64,000 bases of DNA from Paramecium sonneborni. Taxonomy: Eukaryota > Ciliophora > Oligohymenophorea > Peniculida > Parameciidae. Of this stretch, positions 1-12,986 are shown in pieces (the stretch's first letter is position 1; each line of letters begins with the position of its first letter). The notes under the pieces are model-generated. The model was not told the origin of the DNA. It worked only from the letters and a program-made list of their open reading frames with translations, and made no database searches. The DNA is taken from positions 286,059-350,058 of the forward strand of contig CAJJDN010000041.1 in assembly GCA_905182985.1 (NCBI GenBank), given 5' to 3'. The position numbers and the translations under genes were made by a program.

Positions 1-756
1 GCATGATCTGTAAATGTCTATATAGGTGCTAATCTCTTTATTTAATCTGTTAATGATATAAAAGAGTTTTCTTGAACTCTCAATATTTTAAAGTAGTTTT
101 TCCCACTTACAGCTACCATATGATTATCTTTAGGGGAAATTGATATTCTTGTTAGTTCTTATCCTATTGCAGATAATGCTAAATGTTTCATTCTTATTAA
201 ATCTACAAATATTAATAAATATTCAGGCGGACCTGTCAAACAAAGTAAAAATCTAATTTAAATTTATATCATAATTATTACCTTGAATCTGTATGTGAAA
301 ATGCCATACTAATAAATGTTGATGATTTTGTATCTAAATATTTATACGGTTTTTTCTCAGCTTCCATTTTACTTGGATGAGCTTTCAAATTATAAATTAC
401 TAACTAAGGAACTGTTTCATTTTTCATTTTTTCTGCAACTGCTAATGTCCTAGTAAAATTAAATCATTATTTTATTACCTCTTATTTGGAGCAACAGCCA
501 TACAAGAAACTATATCAAGATTATCAGATAATCTAATAAATTAAGTATCTGGCTTATCAATAAATTTCTAAGCTATAAATTTACCAACAGGATATAGCAA
601 TCTCCTTTAATCATCTAATAAATTTATATTAATTCATTATATACCTTCTATTATACTTATGCTGTCTTTAAATTTTGCTGAACATAAACTACCATATGAT
701 TATATCACATCTAATTTAAGTCTTCTATCTTCATTTCTACGTTTCTTATCATCCAT
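1..756 (-). CDS. CFAP57: CFAP57/WDR65-like ciliary WD-repeat protein, N-terminal part (runs off window)
   Basis: Minus-strand gene starting at the ATG at 756 (MDDKKRRNEDRRLKLDVIQS) and leaving the window at base 1, so only the N-terminal part is present. It needs three short introns: 615-644 (30 nt) and two more of about 28-29 nt near 450-480 and 240-270. Joined exons read as repeated beta-strands such as LLYPVGKFIAQKF, STFISMAFSHTDSRFLL and TGPPEYLLIFVDL, followed by ISPKDNHMVAVSG. This is the run of residues found at the start of CFAP57 (WDR65), a WD-repeat protein of the inner dynein arm/regulatory region of motile cilia. The family call is by recognition of sequence pattern, not a search. 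Its start lies only 27 bp from the divergent ORF at 784. Other WD-repeat ciliary proteins are the main alternative. Confidence 0.7.
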
Positions 757-783
757 TTTAAAATAATTAATTATATTATAATT

Positions 784-1102
784 ATGAAATTACATATAAT
801 TCTAACTTTATTCTTCATCTCATCTTTAGCAACAATTGAAAGAGATTTAAATCAAGAAGCACTAGAAGGAGATTGGTCTTATTTTAATTAAAAAGGCCCC
901 TTTACAATCATTAAATTTGGTACTGACTAAGATTATAAAGATGCTTATCTATTTACAGGATAATTCCTTATTAAATTAGATTGCCTCAATATCTGAAATA
1001 AATCCATTTATTTTTGAAGGCAGATAATTCTATAATGTATTCATACTAAATAGTCCTTACAACATGATACCACAAATTGTATTAAGAAGTTATTAATCTT
1101 GA
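784..1102 (+). pseudogene. small secreted-protein ORF broken by a frame change
   Basis: The ATG at 784 opens MKLHIILTLFFISSLATIER, a typical cleavable signal peptide, and the frame stops at TGA 994-996 after 70 codons. One base over, a second open frame (EINPFIFEGRQFYNVFILNS...) continues without a gap to a TGA near 1100. No GT...AG pair of suitable length was found that would join the two frames. This looks like one reading frame with a one-base shift: a decayed gene, or a sequencing or assembly error in a real one. No family recognised. The ORF begins 27 bp from the divergent CFAP57-like start. Confidence 0.35.
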
Positions 1103-1204
1103 AAAAATTTTATTTTTTTAAGATATTTAAATGTTAATAATATATTGATTTTTAAATTAGGATATGCAAATAAATTTTCTAATAAGCTGCATATATATTT
1201 AAAT

Positions 1205-4200
1205 TCATTATTCTTCTATATTTTCTTTATCATTATCTAATTCTTCTATTTAAAGTGCTCTACCAAAAGGGAAAAATTTAGTTTCTTTTTCTTTGATACA
1301 TTTATTAACATATTTTTCCAACGCATTACAATCATTGGGATCTTTATTTTTAATATAAATAATGTAATATAGCATATGATATACACTATGTTCTAAGTAA
1401 ATATGATAATGCCAACCCTTGGTACCTCTATTAAAATAATAAATTAAAATAATACTTAGTATCAATATCATTTTTTTCTTAGCTACATATAAAGCACTTG
1501 CCTTCAATTTCTTTAACCAAAGCTTATCTTTCATCTCTTAATTCTCCAAAAGTATCCAAAATAATACCAAATATGATTTAGATAAAAAGGATATTAAAAA
1601 TGATGAAAAATGTGAAATCAAAAAAGTATCTACCCCAATATAATGTAGGATCATCATAAGCATCAGGATAACTAATTAATGATTCTCCTAAACCTCCACC
1701 GTTCCTCAATCCAAAATTGATAGTTGAAGTAACAGCAAGAATGAAGGTTTAACCAAAAACACCATTTTCAGCATCAAACATATAATCAAAATTTGAGAAT
1801 GCAATAATAGCATAAATTAATAAACCAATTAATCCTAAGAAGGAAAAAATTGCTAAATTTCTACCATTTGATGTAATAGATCTTATAATATTTTAGAGAT
1901 CCTCTGATCTTTTAATTATGTCTAATAAGAGTACAGCATAAATGTAAGGATTAAAAAAGGCATATACTGTTAGGCCAAAAATACAGATCTATATATTTAA
2001 AAATTAATATCTTACATTATAGAAATTGTCAAAGTCAAAAAATATAACCAAAATTAATTTCTTAATATTACTTTAATTAACTTTATCTTCTTAAAACTCA
2101 GATTCGAAATAACCTATCATACTATAATATTTCATTGTCAACCAAGAAATCGAAAATCCTGCTTCCTTTTTTAAAATTTACACTCTTTTTGCATTTGTCT
2201 ATCCTCTATTATAAGTAATAGATATTGGATATCTTTCAATAGCACAAAAGAATACAATAATTAGATTTAAAATCAATTATACTATTGTAATTATCTAATA
2301 TAATATAAGAATTTATACATTATTCAAATAGCTAACAATGTTTTCTCCTTGGGTAACATTTTAATCTTCTGGTGCTTCAGTATTAGATCCTATTTTACTA
2401 TTTATTACTGTATCATGCATAAAGATAAGTAAAACTACAATTATTAGACATAATAAAAATGATAAATCCTTTAATAATCGCCAGTATACAGCTCCAAAAT
2501 GCATAAGCTTTCTATTATTAATTTATTGGGAATGCCTCATTTGAACTGAATAAAATTCAGAATACTCAATTAATCCTAGCATTCTATCTTCATCTGTTTC
2601 TCTATTGATTTCATAAATCAAATGTTATTTTATATTTGGAGTAATAAAATTGCAAAAAAACGGTTTTTAAAAGAAAACTTTTTCTAATTGATTGACTTCA
2701 TTTTGAATTTCAATTCTTCCTGTGAATTATCTATAAAATTTAAAGAATCTCTAAGTTCTTTCAAATTTTAACGAAGGATCCTTTTGAACATCAATTAACA
2801 TCTTTTTCAAACTTAAATCCTACGTTTTAGATTCATCTTTATATAACAAACTATCTCCTTCACCTTAATTATAATTATATTTGCTTTCTGGATTATTTAT
2901 AGGTAATATTTTTTGATTTGATAATGTTTTCTTCTTTTATATATCCTCTTCTTAAAAATCATCAGAATCTAATAAATCTTCTTCTTCTTCTTATTATTAA
3001 TCAAATTCAAACAATTTCAATTAAGGATCTAATGGAAAATGTTCAGATAATTTAAGACAAATAATAAAGATATTAAACCCTGTTTATATTAACATATTAT
3101 CTTCATCTGTTCTTAATCCAAAAAGACACAAACTATTAGTACAATTTTGATGAATTCCTGTATTTGATTCATCACAAATATTATCTAAAACAATATTTCT
3201 TTATTTTGGTTTAATTCTTTCTTCATAAATAGATTTTGCTATTCTAATTAAAATAGTAATATTAACAGTCTTTAAAATAAATTCTAATGATTTGATATCA
3301 GATCTTCCTTATGTTAGTAATAGAAGCAATTTAATAAACGATTACAAAGTTTAATATGAAGCATATTTTTATTTTCCTTCATCTTATTCAATCCCATCTC
3401 CATTTATAAATTAATTTTGATCCATCATCTAATTTATTTCCTATTTTTCTTATAATATTATTCCGTTTTCTTATTCAAGTTAACGAAACATTTATAGGTC
3501 TTTAATTTATAAAATTGAATTTAATAAAGTAAACAATCTAGCATTTTTACATAACTCTTTTTTATTTTCTACATATCCTGTAGAAAATTCAACTAAACTT
3601 TCTAATGCTTGTCTATATACTTCTTATAATTTATAAAAAACTTTTTATCCTTTTTCTAAAAGGTCAGCTAATAGACTGGCAACTTCATTTACAATATTAA
3701 TATTAGCTTAATATGAATCATCATCATATTGAAATACTAAGAACTTTTGAAATTCCATATTTACATTTTCACACAAAGCTTAAAGTAATTACAATACCTT
3801 AAGACAGAGAAGCTTATATTCTGTATTATCACCTTCAGTTTTTTCTAAATCTTTTAATTAGCTATCTAAATCTGTTAAAAAGAACCCTCTTAAAAATACT
3901 AAAAATTTTTATTTCACCTACTCTTCTTTTAATAATTTATAAAACTTCTTTTATACATACTCATTTCCATAATCCAATAAATGAATTAGAAAAGATAAAG
4001 CTTCTATTTTTTCTTAATTATCATCAGTTTAATTTAACATATCGAATGCTAATATATCAAGTTAACCATCAGCCATTGCTTTTTAAAATTTAATGTATAT
4101 TTCTTTTTTTTCTCTGACAATTTTTTTTTATTCTTCATCCTTTGCTTCTGTCAAAGAATCTATTTCATCTTATGTAGGTCTTTTTAATGATAAAAATATT

Positions 4201-7200
4201 CGACATAATTTAATAAGATAAATTTCTTTATCTAAAAATATCTCTTAACATTTTTTCAAAAAGTCTTAAAGATTTTCTTAATTAAATATATTAGTTTTCT
4301 ATTTCTCTAATGCTTTAATTAATAATTCAATTTGAACATCTTCTGAAATTAAATTTCCACTTTATTCAAGTTAACCTCCTAATTTTTTATAATAATGTGA
4401 TATTAATCTTGTTGTAGCATTCGAAAAGTCTTATTTTAAACTATCTAAACTTTCCTATTAACGTTAATATGTTTAAATCTATTAAGTAATAATATTAGCA
4501 TTAAATTTTCTTTCGAATAATTCTCTCATTGCTTATTTAAATAAATCCCAATCTAAAAAATCTTTATTTCTATTATTTACACTCTCCTAATTTTTAATTC
4601 TTGCAACATCATTTTAATAGATATTTTCAATATCTTTTAATAATATATACTATTTATAAATGTTGCAAGTTTTAACAATTTTTTTTGATTTTTCTTTATC
4701 ATCTAATTTTTATGGATCTTTTTCAATAAATTAGCAAAATTATAAAATGTTAACCTTATATCTTATCAAATATATTTTAAAGTTTCGCCTAAATGGATTC
4801 TCAATCCTCTAAACATTATCTTATTCTTGAAGTTTTTTCTCTCCAGTCTAATCTTCTTTTAGTGTATCATATTTATCAAATAATAATTTATCAGCATTTT
4901 TATCTTATATAAATCCAATTCTAAAATTCTAACCAAACTTTGTAATTTTTCTTTAAGGTATAATTTCCTCAATTGAAATTATCAGTTCTCTATAATCATC
5001 TAAATCCAAATCTTCCTTTTTTACTCGAAAATCTCTTTCTAAAACATTAAATATTTCTTTTATTTTCTAAACATTTTGTTTAATAATAGCAAATTCATCT
5101 GATAAATTAGAATTCTCAGGGTTTTCAATATCAATTCTATCCTTCATCTCATCATATGTATATACTAAAAAATGGATAATACCATTTTTCCTTAAATATG
5201 TCCAAAACTCACTACTATCTCTAAGTATACCTAATTCTTTATCAGCAGTTGAATCTATTGATAATCTTTTTTCAAAATAATTTCTTTTTTATCTTGCAAT
5301 CTATTCTCTTAAATCCTTTTAAGTAACCTTTTTGCTTTTATCTTAATTTATTAATTTAGCCAAACCTTCTAAAAATTTGCATATTTGTTTTTAATCTAAT
5401 TCAGGAATAATTATTCTTGATAAAATGTCTCTCACTTCATCACTCTCGACTGTATCATTACTTAAATCACCTTCTTTTACTTTATTTATATATAATTCAA
5501 ATAAGCATTACAAGTAGGCTCTCTTAACAATATATTCAGCATCAGGATATAATAGAATTGATTTCAATTATTCATATAATATTATTCTTTACATTTCTTA
5601 GATACCTAATCTGTAATATTAACAACATTCTGTTATTAGTATTATTAATTAAGCATGCAACTTTATTCGATGATAATGCAAACTATCATTCTCATTAAAT
5701 TTATTAATTTATTGATCTAATTCCTATTCAGGAACTAATACTCTTTTATAATAATTTATTGGTTCTAAAACTATTCTCAAAAAATCATTTTTTAATATGG
5801 AACTTAAAATTAAATGTTTATTCAAAGGAGATTATTCAGCAGGAATTTCAAAAGTTTTAGTTAATGACTTTAAAATTCTCAAATATTAAATTAAACTAAA
5901 ATAAGCAACTCCATCTTAATATTTTTATCTAGGAGTAATTTTCCTTTCAAAAAATACATCTTTCAAACTAAATGGATTTTAAAAAAATTCCTAACTGTCC
6001 ATTAAATCTTTTCCTAATTTTTCAATCCTCTCAAAAATATTATTGATCAAATTATCATGGTCATTTGCTGGAATTGTTGATACTAATAAAATTACAAGTT
6101 TTGTAATTTTTATTGGAATATAATACCAATCTTCTGCATCTTATTGTTCAATTTGTATAATATCAAGCAGTTGATACAAATACTATTTTTTAGCTAAAAT
6201 TGCTATATTGGTATCATTATCTTTTATAAAATATTCAAAAAATAAAATTAATCGTTTATAAAAATAAACGATTTCAGGTGAACTACAAATATTTTTGGGA
6301 TTTATTAAAAATTGTAAAAACACTAAATGAACTCCAGCATTTCTGACAATATTTTAAAAAGATTTTAAATATAAGGCTTCTTAAGAGTTTGGTTTGAAGA
6401 ACTACTCAAATTATTCTATTATTTTTGATTAATAATTTTTTAATTAATCAAAAGATGTAGTACTTTTTTCTGTATTTTTTTTCCTTTTATTATTTTTAAT
6501 GTATTTAATTGCTCTCTTCGTTAAGATATTTGCTTCCTTTGGACTAATTATCTAAACTGAACTTGAATTTCCATTTATTATAGAAAAATATTTTAATTCC
6601 ATTTAATTATCAATAATTTCTACTTCTCTAATTTCATTTGTTGAATTTTTGGGTGCATTAAAATTATCAATTAAAATTTAAAGTAACTCTTCATTTAATT
6701 TATTTCTTTTTTCTGAGGAAAGTAAACAAGTAAACAATAAAGCACTAAATCTATTACCATCAGGTTCTTTAAAAACATTACAAATGGTTTTTAAGGCTGG
6801 AGTTTTTTATCTTTTAAGTTAATCTTCCTAAGCGCTATTTGGAATTTCATTAAAATCAAATTCATCTTATTCTCTAGAGCTAGGAGAACTTAAGTTTGAC
6901 TCATTCAATTATTATTTGCTAAATAGAAACTACAATATTTATAAGTTTAATTTTAAGGAACCCAAAATCTTCAAAATTTTTAAACCCTCTAAATAAATTT
7001 TCATTTTTAATAAGTTATCATTACAATATTAAAATGTCCATAACAAAAAATATAGTATCCAATTTCTTTTAAATTAAATGTCTTATTTGCTTTATTAATC
7101 AGGTTTCTCTTCTAATTTATTTTTTTTATGCTTAGATTTTTATTTTCTCTACTCTTATAATTGTTAAGCAGTTGGTAAATATGTTGTAACCCAATCATTA

Positions 7201-10200
7201 TTTCCAATTGATTAAATTAATTTTTATAAATTAGTATCAAAATTTTCATTATCTTAAAATTTATGATATTTATTTTCTGTTCTTTATTGCAAAATTAATG
7301 CAACAAATATATTAGGTAATACCGAAAATATACTTTAATTTTCATCCAATTAGTTATATCCTAAATCAATACTATTTTTTACAATTTACAAAATTCCTAA
7401 AAAGTATTGTAATTAATAATCCGCTAATCTTTTATAATCAATGTTAATTTATTTTATAGTTGATTTTAAAGGTTAAAATATATGATTATTAAATTCTTCC
7501 ACTTTTAAATGATCTGGATAATCTATTTAAGTAAATATTTCTAAATAATATACTTTTAAATAATATATTTACTCTCTTGATATCATTTTTAATGCATACT
7601 AATTCAAATATTAATGCTCTGATTTTGAATCTTTTTAATTTATAAATTTTTAATAATCTTCATTTCTTTTTAATTATTTGGAAGCATTATTTTCATAGAA
7701 ATAAAATCCTGATTTATTCTAAATATTAAATTGATCTAAATCCTCACTTAAATAACATTTATTATCAAATTAGGATACTTTTATTAATGGATCAATGTCT
7801 AGATATAAATTACAAAACAATTCTATCAAAGTTCTTTCAAATCTAAGTTCTGTTTTAATACCTTATTATCTTTTTAAACAAATTTCTAAAAATTTTTCAT
7901 TTAAAAAACAATTTTTCATTAAACATTTAATGCTTTTTTAATTTCTACCTTTACATAATGATGAATATAAATCCATAACATTCATTAAATAATTTTCATA
8001 TTTTAAAAAGATTGGTAAAACTACTTTTAAATCTTCTTGTCTTACTAATTAATTTTCTTTTAATGTTTCTGTAGTGAAGAAATCTATAGAGACATCAACC
8101 AGAGGAGGTCGTCTTGTATTAAATCTTTTTCCTAATTTTATTTACTTTTCAACAAACCTTAAATATAATTAACAAAAAGTAGGATTGTTTTATCCAAAAG
8201 TATGTGATAATTATAAGAGTGTTCCTTTTTCTCTTTTTGGTGAAAATTAGACAACTGGATAATAACTTTAATTATCTTCATGAATATCTAATGCAATTAA
8301 TGCTTTTTAAAAAGGAAGAGAAGAATTTTGTTTATTCTTTGTTCCAAATATTAATCTTCTACAAGTATCTTAACACAGAGAATTTGGATTTTCATAAGGA
8401 TCAATCATCATCAAACTTAAAATTTCAATATATAGTGCTTAATCTTCAATATTATCTTCAGTAATTGGTTTGAGTTCATTAACCCATTTTTTAATACTGC
8501 TTTTTGTATCACTCATATCAGTGTAACGTACACTTTCTTTAATAAGATTAGAAACATGTTCTCTTTAATTTTTTAATTATTTTAACAAAAAATCTAATAC
8601 GCTCTCTTTATTCATTTCTAAACTTAAAACATAATTGCTAGTTTCTGGATTACTTTAGACACAAAGACTTAATACATAATAGATTTCTTAAATGCAATTT
8701 TATTTTTGAAATTCACTAATTGAAGGATCTAATTTCATTTTAGCTATTTTTTAAGGACTTTTATCTAGAATAGTTTTAGTATTATCTTAGAGATTTCCAT
8801 ATATCATACAATTACATAATCTTTAAATAGCAAAAAGTAGATTAATTATATCATTATCCATCAAAGCTTATTATTTTCTTTGTTATTATTCATTAGATTA
8901 AGGTTTACCTTCATTTGTTAAATACATTTTTAAATTATCTAAAGTTTAAAAAAGTTATAAGATTTCATCAAATAATAATTTTTAATTATTGAAAGCTTCA
9001 TAATATTCGTATTTTCGTATTTCTTCTGAATTTTGTTCAATAGTTTTAACGATACCCCAATCCTATAAAAATATATAAAATTTTATTAAATATTCTTGAA
9101 GGGAATTAATTCTAAAAGATATTTTAGATAGATCTTAAGGAGCTTACTTTAAAAGAAAAGTAGCTCTTTCAATGTTTTATTTTTAGCTTTTTCTTTACAC
9201 AGCTACACTATTTTCATCTTTACAAACAATCACTATTCCATCCTAAGCAACATAATTATCAATAGAATAATTAATAGCAGATTATATTTTACAAGCCTCA
9301 CTATAAGAAATGTGATCATTTGATGTTTTTTTCGATTTTAAATTAAATTAGCATTCTAATTTTAATCCATCATATGTTAATCCAACTCCATGATTTGTTG
9401 TATATAAAAATAATCCTGTGCATACATGTCTAATTAAAAATACACTTTCATAAGTTGGTCTTGAATATATCAAACTATCAATATGTTAAATTTACCAAAG
9501 AGAGTTTAAATTTTAATCTGTTTCAGATTTATCTACATATAATTAATACATTTAATCTATTTTTTCATTTCTTATTTTATCTACATCAAAATAGTATTGA
9601 TCTATAGCATAATTTATATTAGTTTCATAATCTTTAACAATTAATGGTTTCTTATCTAAGCCATCTGTTATTCTTTATTTTCTTTAAATACAAAGATATC
9701 CTCCCAAATATCTATTTTTTATAGTAACAATATCACCACTTTATAAATACTTTCCCTTTATTTATTATTTATTTATATCTTCTTCTGTTTTATTATCAAT
9801 ATAACTTGAAATTTTTAATGGAAATTCTATTTCTGATGCATTTACTTCTAATCCATCTTTCTTTTCAAATTTAACAGAGGGCTTCTATATTCCTAAATTC
9901 CATTTTATTTGACTCGAATTTTAAAGAATTATTTAATCTCCATATAATATTGGTTCTCCTTGATTCTTAACTTTATTCATAGATAAAATTCTAAAATTTG
10001 AATTTTCATTTGGTTCTTCTTCTAATGATAATTCTCTACAACAATTTTCTTTTGCTAAAACATTAATATTTAAAGAAAGAGTGCATCCTGAATATATATG
10101 TTATAACTATATCTCTTAACCATACACAATATTAGATCCATACAAATGATTATATAATCTTTCATTCTCCTTTTATTCTTCTTCAAACTTTTTTTTAAAC

Positions 10201-10708
10201 TCTTCTAGTTTTTTCTCTTAATCTGATTTCAATTTATCAGCTTCCATCTAATATGTTTCATCTTCTTCTATATTTATTTATTGATCTGTTGGTTTATCTT
10301 TTTCTTCTTTGTATTAATTTTAGTATAAGTATTTTTTTCCTGTAATGATTTAAAATAAACTTTTTTAAAATGATAAACTCCCAACCTTGTACTATAAGCT
10401 TTTTTTAGATTAAACATCTTTTAATTTATTTTTACCTAATATCTAAATACATTCTAATTTATTGCTTGCAATTCCATCACCAGATATCACTCCTTTAAAA
10501 TCATCACTTAAATAAGATTTAAAATAGATTATATCACCTACTTTCAGATTGAAGTTTCGTCTTTAATATAAATAACTATTTACTTTAAATGTCTGTTATT
10601 TTCCGCATTTTATGGAATTGGAATGAAATTATGAGTTTGAGCCATGATGTTCTCAGCTCCAAGTAAGGATTGTTTTCTCAAATTAGGAATAGGTGGCAAG
10701 TCAGCCAT
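1205..10708 (-). CDS. IP3 receptor/ryanodine-receptor-type intracellular Ca2+ release channel
   Basis: Single gene of about 9.5 kb, roughly 3,100 codons, from ATG 10708 (MADLPPIPNLRKQSLLGAEN) to TGA 1205-1207. The N-terminus holds MIR-type beta-trefoil sequence (for example SGCTLSLNINVLAKENCCRE near 10.05 kb), as in IP3 receptors. The middle is a long helical solenoid with acidic, Gln-rich linkers. The C-terminus has several hydrophobic segments and the pore filter NFGLRNGGGLGES near 1.70 kb, matching the GGGxGD-type filter of the family. After the last membrane helix (IIFGIILDTFGELRDERQ) comes the C-terminal zinc motif CFIC...H-x4-H. An intron at 1428-1455 (28 nt) joins CFICSQEKNDIDTK to GTKGWHYHIYLEHSVYH. 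Expected to release Ca2+ from internal stores as a tetramer; Paramecium has a known family of such channels (CRCs). Which ligand gates this one cannot be read from sequence. Confidence 0.93.
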
Positions 10709-10934
10709 TTTACTAATAATTAATTTATAATATATATAATGTTATATTATAGATTTAATTGCCAAATTCTTTTAATTTATCAATTTATATTGATAGAAAG
10801 GATAAATTATCATTTAAAGAAATTTTTAAAATAATCTCATTATCTACTAAGATTCTAACTGCTAAAATTTTAAATTTCTAATCTAATTCGTTCTATAAAC
10901 ATTAAATGATTAAAATTATCAATTAAAAAACCAT
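10701..10934 (-). CDS. small hypothetical ORF upstream of the Ca2+-channel gene
   Basis: Open frame of 77 codons beginning MVFQLIILIIQCLQ and continuing with regular-looking sequence (KFKILAVRILVDNEIILKIS, IDKLKEFGNQ) to TGA 10701-10703, which overlaps the start codon region of the Ca2+-channel gene in another frame. The frame stays open upstream of the ATG, so an earlier exon near 11.05 kb is possible. No family recognised. In a genome with one stop codon, open frames of this length also arise by chance, so support is weak. Confidence 0.25.
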
Positions 10935-11140
10935 GATTATTTCTTTTATTTTCTTTTAATAAAGCCATAGAAACTTTATTTTATTTTCAATAAATTAAAA
11001 ATAATTATTAATTCCATTTTAACAAATTTCATAATAAACTTACTTTATTTATAAGCTTCATTTTATTTACTATCATTTGTATTTGCTTTTATAAAATCTT
11101 TATGAATTCAATAAAAATTCTTATAATATGAAAATATTAT

Positions 11141-12104
11141 ATGATAAATAATTTATAAATTGCACCACTAACTGCTCTTCACAAATTACTGTCAGTAAAT
11201 AAACCAATCAAATTTAATGATAAACTTCATGAAACATAGAAATAAAAGAGTCTTTAAAAATCAATTTAAAATTTAAGCAGTAGCTAATGTGAAATGTTAA
11301 ATGCTAGAATGAAAAACAAATTACCAACTCCAAAAAATACTATCGATTCATCTTTAAGATAAAGTATTGGCAAAATTAGTAATAATAATGATAGTGGAAT
11401 TAAAATCAATAAAAATATCAAAAATGAACTTCTATAAGTATTAAGAAAAGCTTAGAGCTAAAATAAAAAAACTAATAATTTAGAAAAATTATTATGCACT
11501 TCTAATAGTCCAAAATAATTTAGTGATTTAGAAAGTTTTAAGAAGAAAAGACCTCCTTTGTTATAATATTTAGGTGAAGAAAATGAGAAATTAAATATTC
11601 AAAGTGCTAAAAGTGCTAACGAAAAAAATAAAAGTCCAGAAAATAGATATTCATCTGGTATATTTTAAAGTTAATATAGGATTTTTTACTAGTACAAATT
11701 AAAGATAGTAATTATTTGGATCTTTGAATCAAGTTTTAAAATAATATATCTAATGCAAAAGCTTACAGAAATGTAGATAAATTTATTAATTTAGAGGCTG
11801 GAACTGGTGAAGGTATCAAGGTTTGTAAATCTGCAAGAAGTACCCATCAGTAATTATTAATAAATGAACCAAGCAGTCAGGAAAAATATTTCCCTAAATA
11901 AAAGTCTGATTATTCAAAAGGATAATCAAAAATACTAAATGAAAATTTACACAATTTATTTTTAAAGACTTCAAATGTTTTAGCAAAATATTAAGCCAAA
12001 GAACTTTAATGGAAAAAATAAAAAAAATAATTGAGAGATGAAATTAGGATTCTTAAACAATTATTGAAATAACAGCAATTATAAAATTAAATATATCACT
12101 GATA
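11141..12104 (+). CDS. hypothetical Ser/Asn/Lys-rich protein with C-terminal coiled coil
   Basis: ATG 11141 opens MINNLQIAPLTALHKLLSVN. A long hydrophilic region follows, rich in Ser, Asn, Gln and Lys (for example MKNKLPTPKNTIDSSLRQSI), as in disordered linkers. The downstream frame (NVDKFINLEAGTGEGIKVCK ... LRDEIRILKQLLKQQQLQNQ) ends at TGA 12102-12104 with a heptad-like coiled coil. The two frames must be joined between 11,655 and 11,740; a 26-nt intron GTAATT...TCAAG near 11,708-11,733 fits but ends in AAG rather than the usual TAG. Not recognised. The Leu/Gln-rich end suggests dimerisation. Confidence 0.5.
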
Positions 12105-12986
12105 TTATTATTGTATTTATTCTTCATACCTATACCTTAAAATATTTTCTTATGGATTGTTCTGATTCTTTCATATAATCAAAGATTTCTTAAAAACTGC
12201 TTAATTCATTCACATTCTAATAGATCAATTAAATAAATTAGAAAAATTGTATTTGTTAATTTATCGAAAAACTTTTATTCATTATTTACTCTTGCATTAT
12301 AATATAAAACAATTTATTATAAGTTTTAATATTTTGAAAATAATTTCATTAATAAATATAAATTGAACTTTCCTAATAATTACATTGAATAATAACTACA
12401 AAAATGCCCAAAAATATTAATATTTGAAAATAAGTGAATTAATCATAAACTCTCATCATTTTATCTAATAATAATTTTGAAAACCTAATTTAAGATTAAG
12501 AATGACTTTATTAGTGATAATTTTAAAAAAAAACAAAGGATTTTAAAAAATAATAATATCAGTTAAAAGTTCTTGAGAAATTTTTGAAAATATTAGAATG
12601 GAGATAAAAAAAATTTAGAAAATATGAATTTTCATCATAATTTAATAAAAACGACTACAATTTACTTTTACGATATATTATAAATAAATCAGCTATTCTT
12701 TTATATTTATAAGGTTAAAACATATGAATAATCTTCTATTTTATTTGGAATTTAGAATTTTTGATTTTGATAATTAAGAGCTTTATTCGTTTATTTACTC
12801 CTAAAAACACTTAAACTAATAAGATTTATGTTTTCAAAAACAGATGTTGCAATATATTTAAATAATCATTAAATAAACTTATAATAATAATACTATAATA
12901 TTACATAATTCTTATTGATATAATTGATTATATTTTGAATAATATTGATAATTATTTATAGTATTCGAAAATTTCTTAAAAACAAT
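12105..12986. other. unresolved AT-rich stretch with competing short ORFs
   Basis: No gene can be fixed here. On the minus strand, 12124-12282 reads MNKSFSINQQIQFFQFIQLI... (52 aa), and 12559-12723 reads MFQPYKYKRIADLFIIYRKS... (54 aa), the latter open further upstream. On the plus strand an open frame of about 105 codons (FIPIPQNIFLWIVLILSYNQ...) crosses 12,125-12,440. All three look protein-like, and they cannot all be real. With TGA as the only stop and very low GC, chance ORFs of 50-100 codons are expected. A last exon of the preceding gene, or a short minus-strand gene, are the likeliest real contents. Confidence 0.3.

Noticed and set aside
1250..1534. 94-codon minus-strand ORF starting MKDKLWLKKLKASALYVAKK
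   Set aside because: Its first part reads through an intron (1428-1455) in the wrong frame; the rest is the last exon of the IP3R-like channel.
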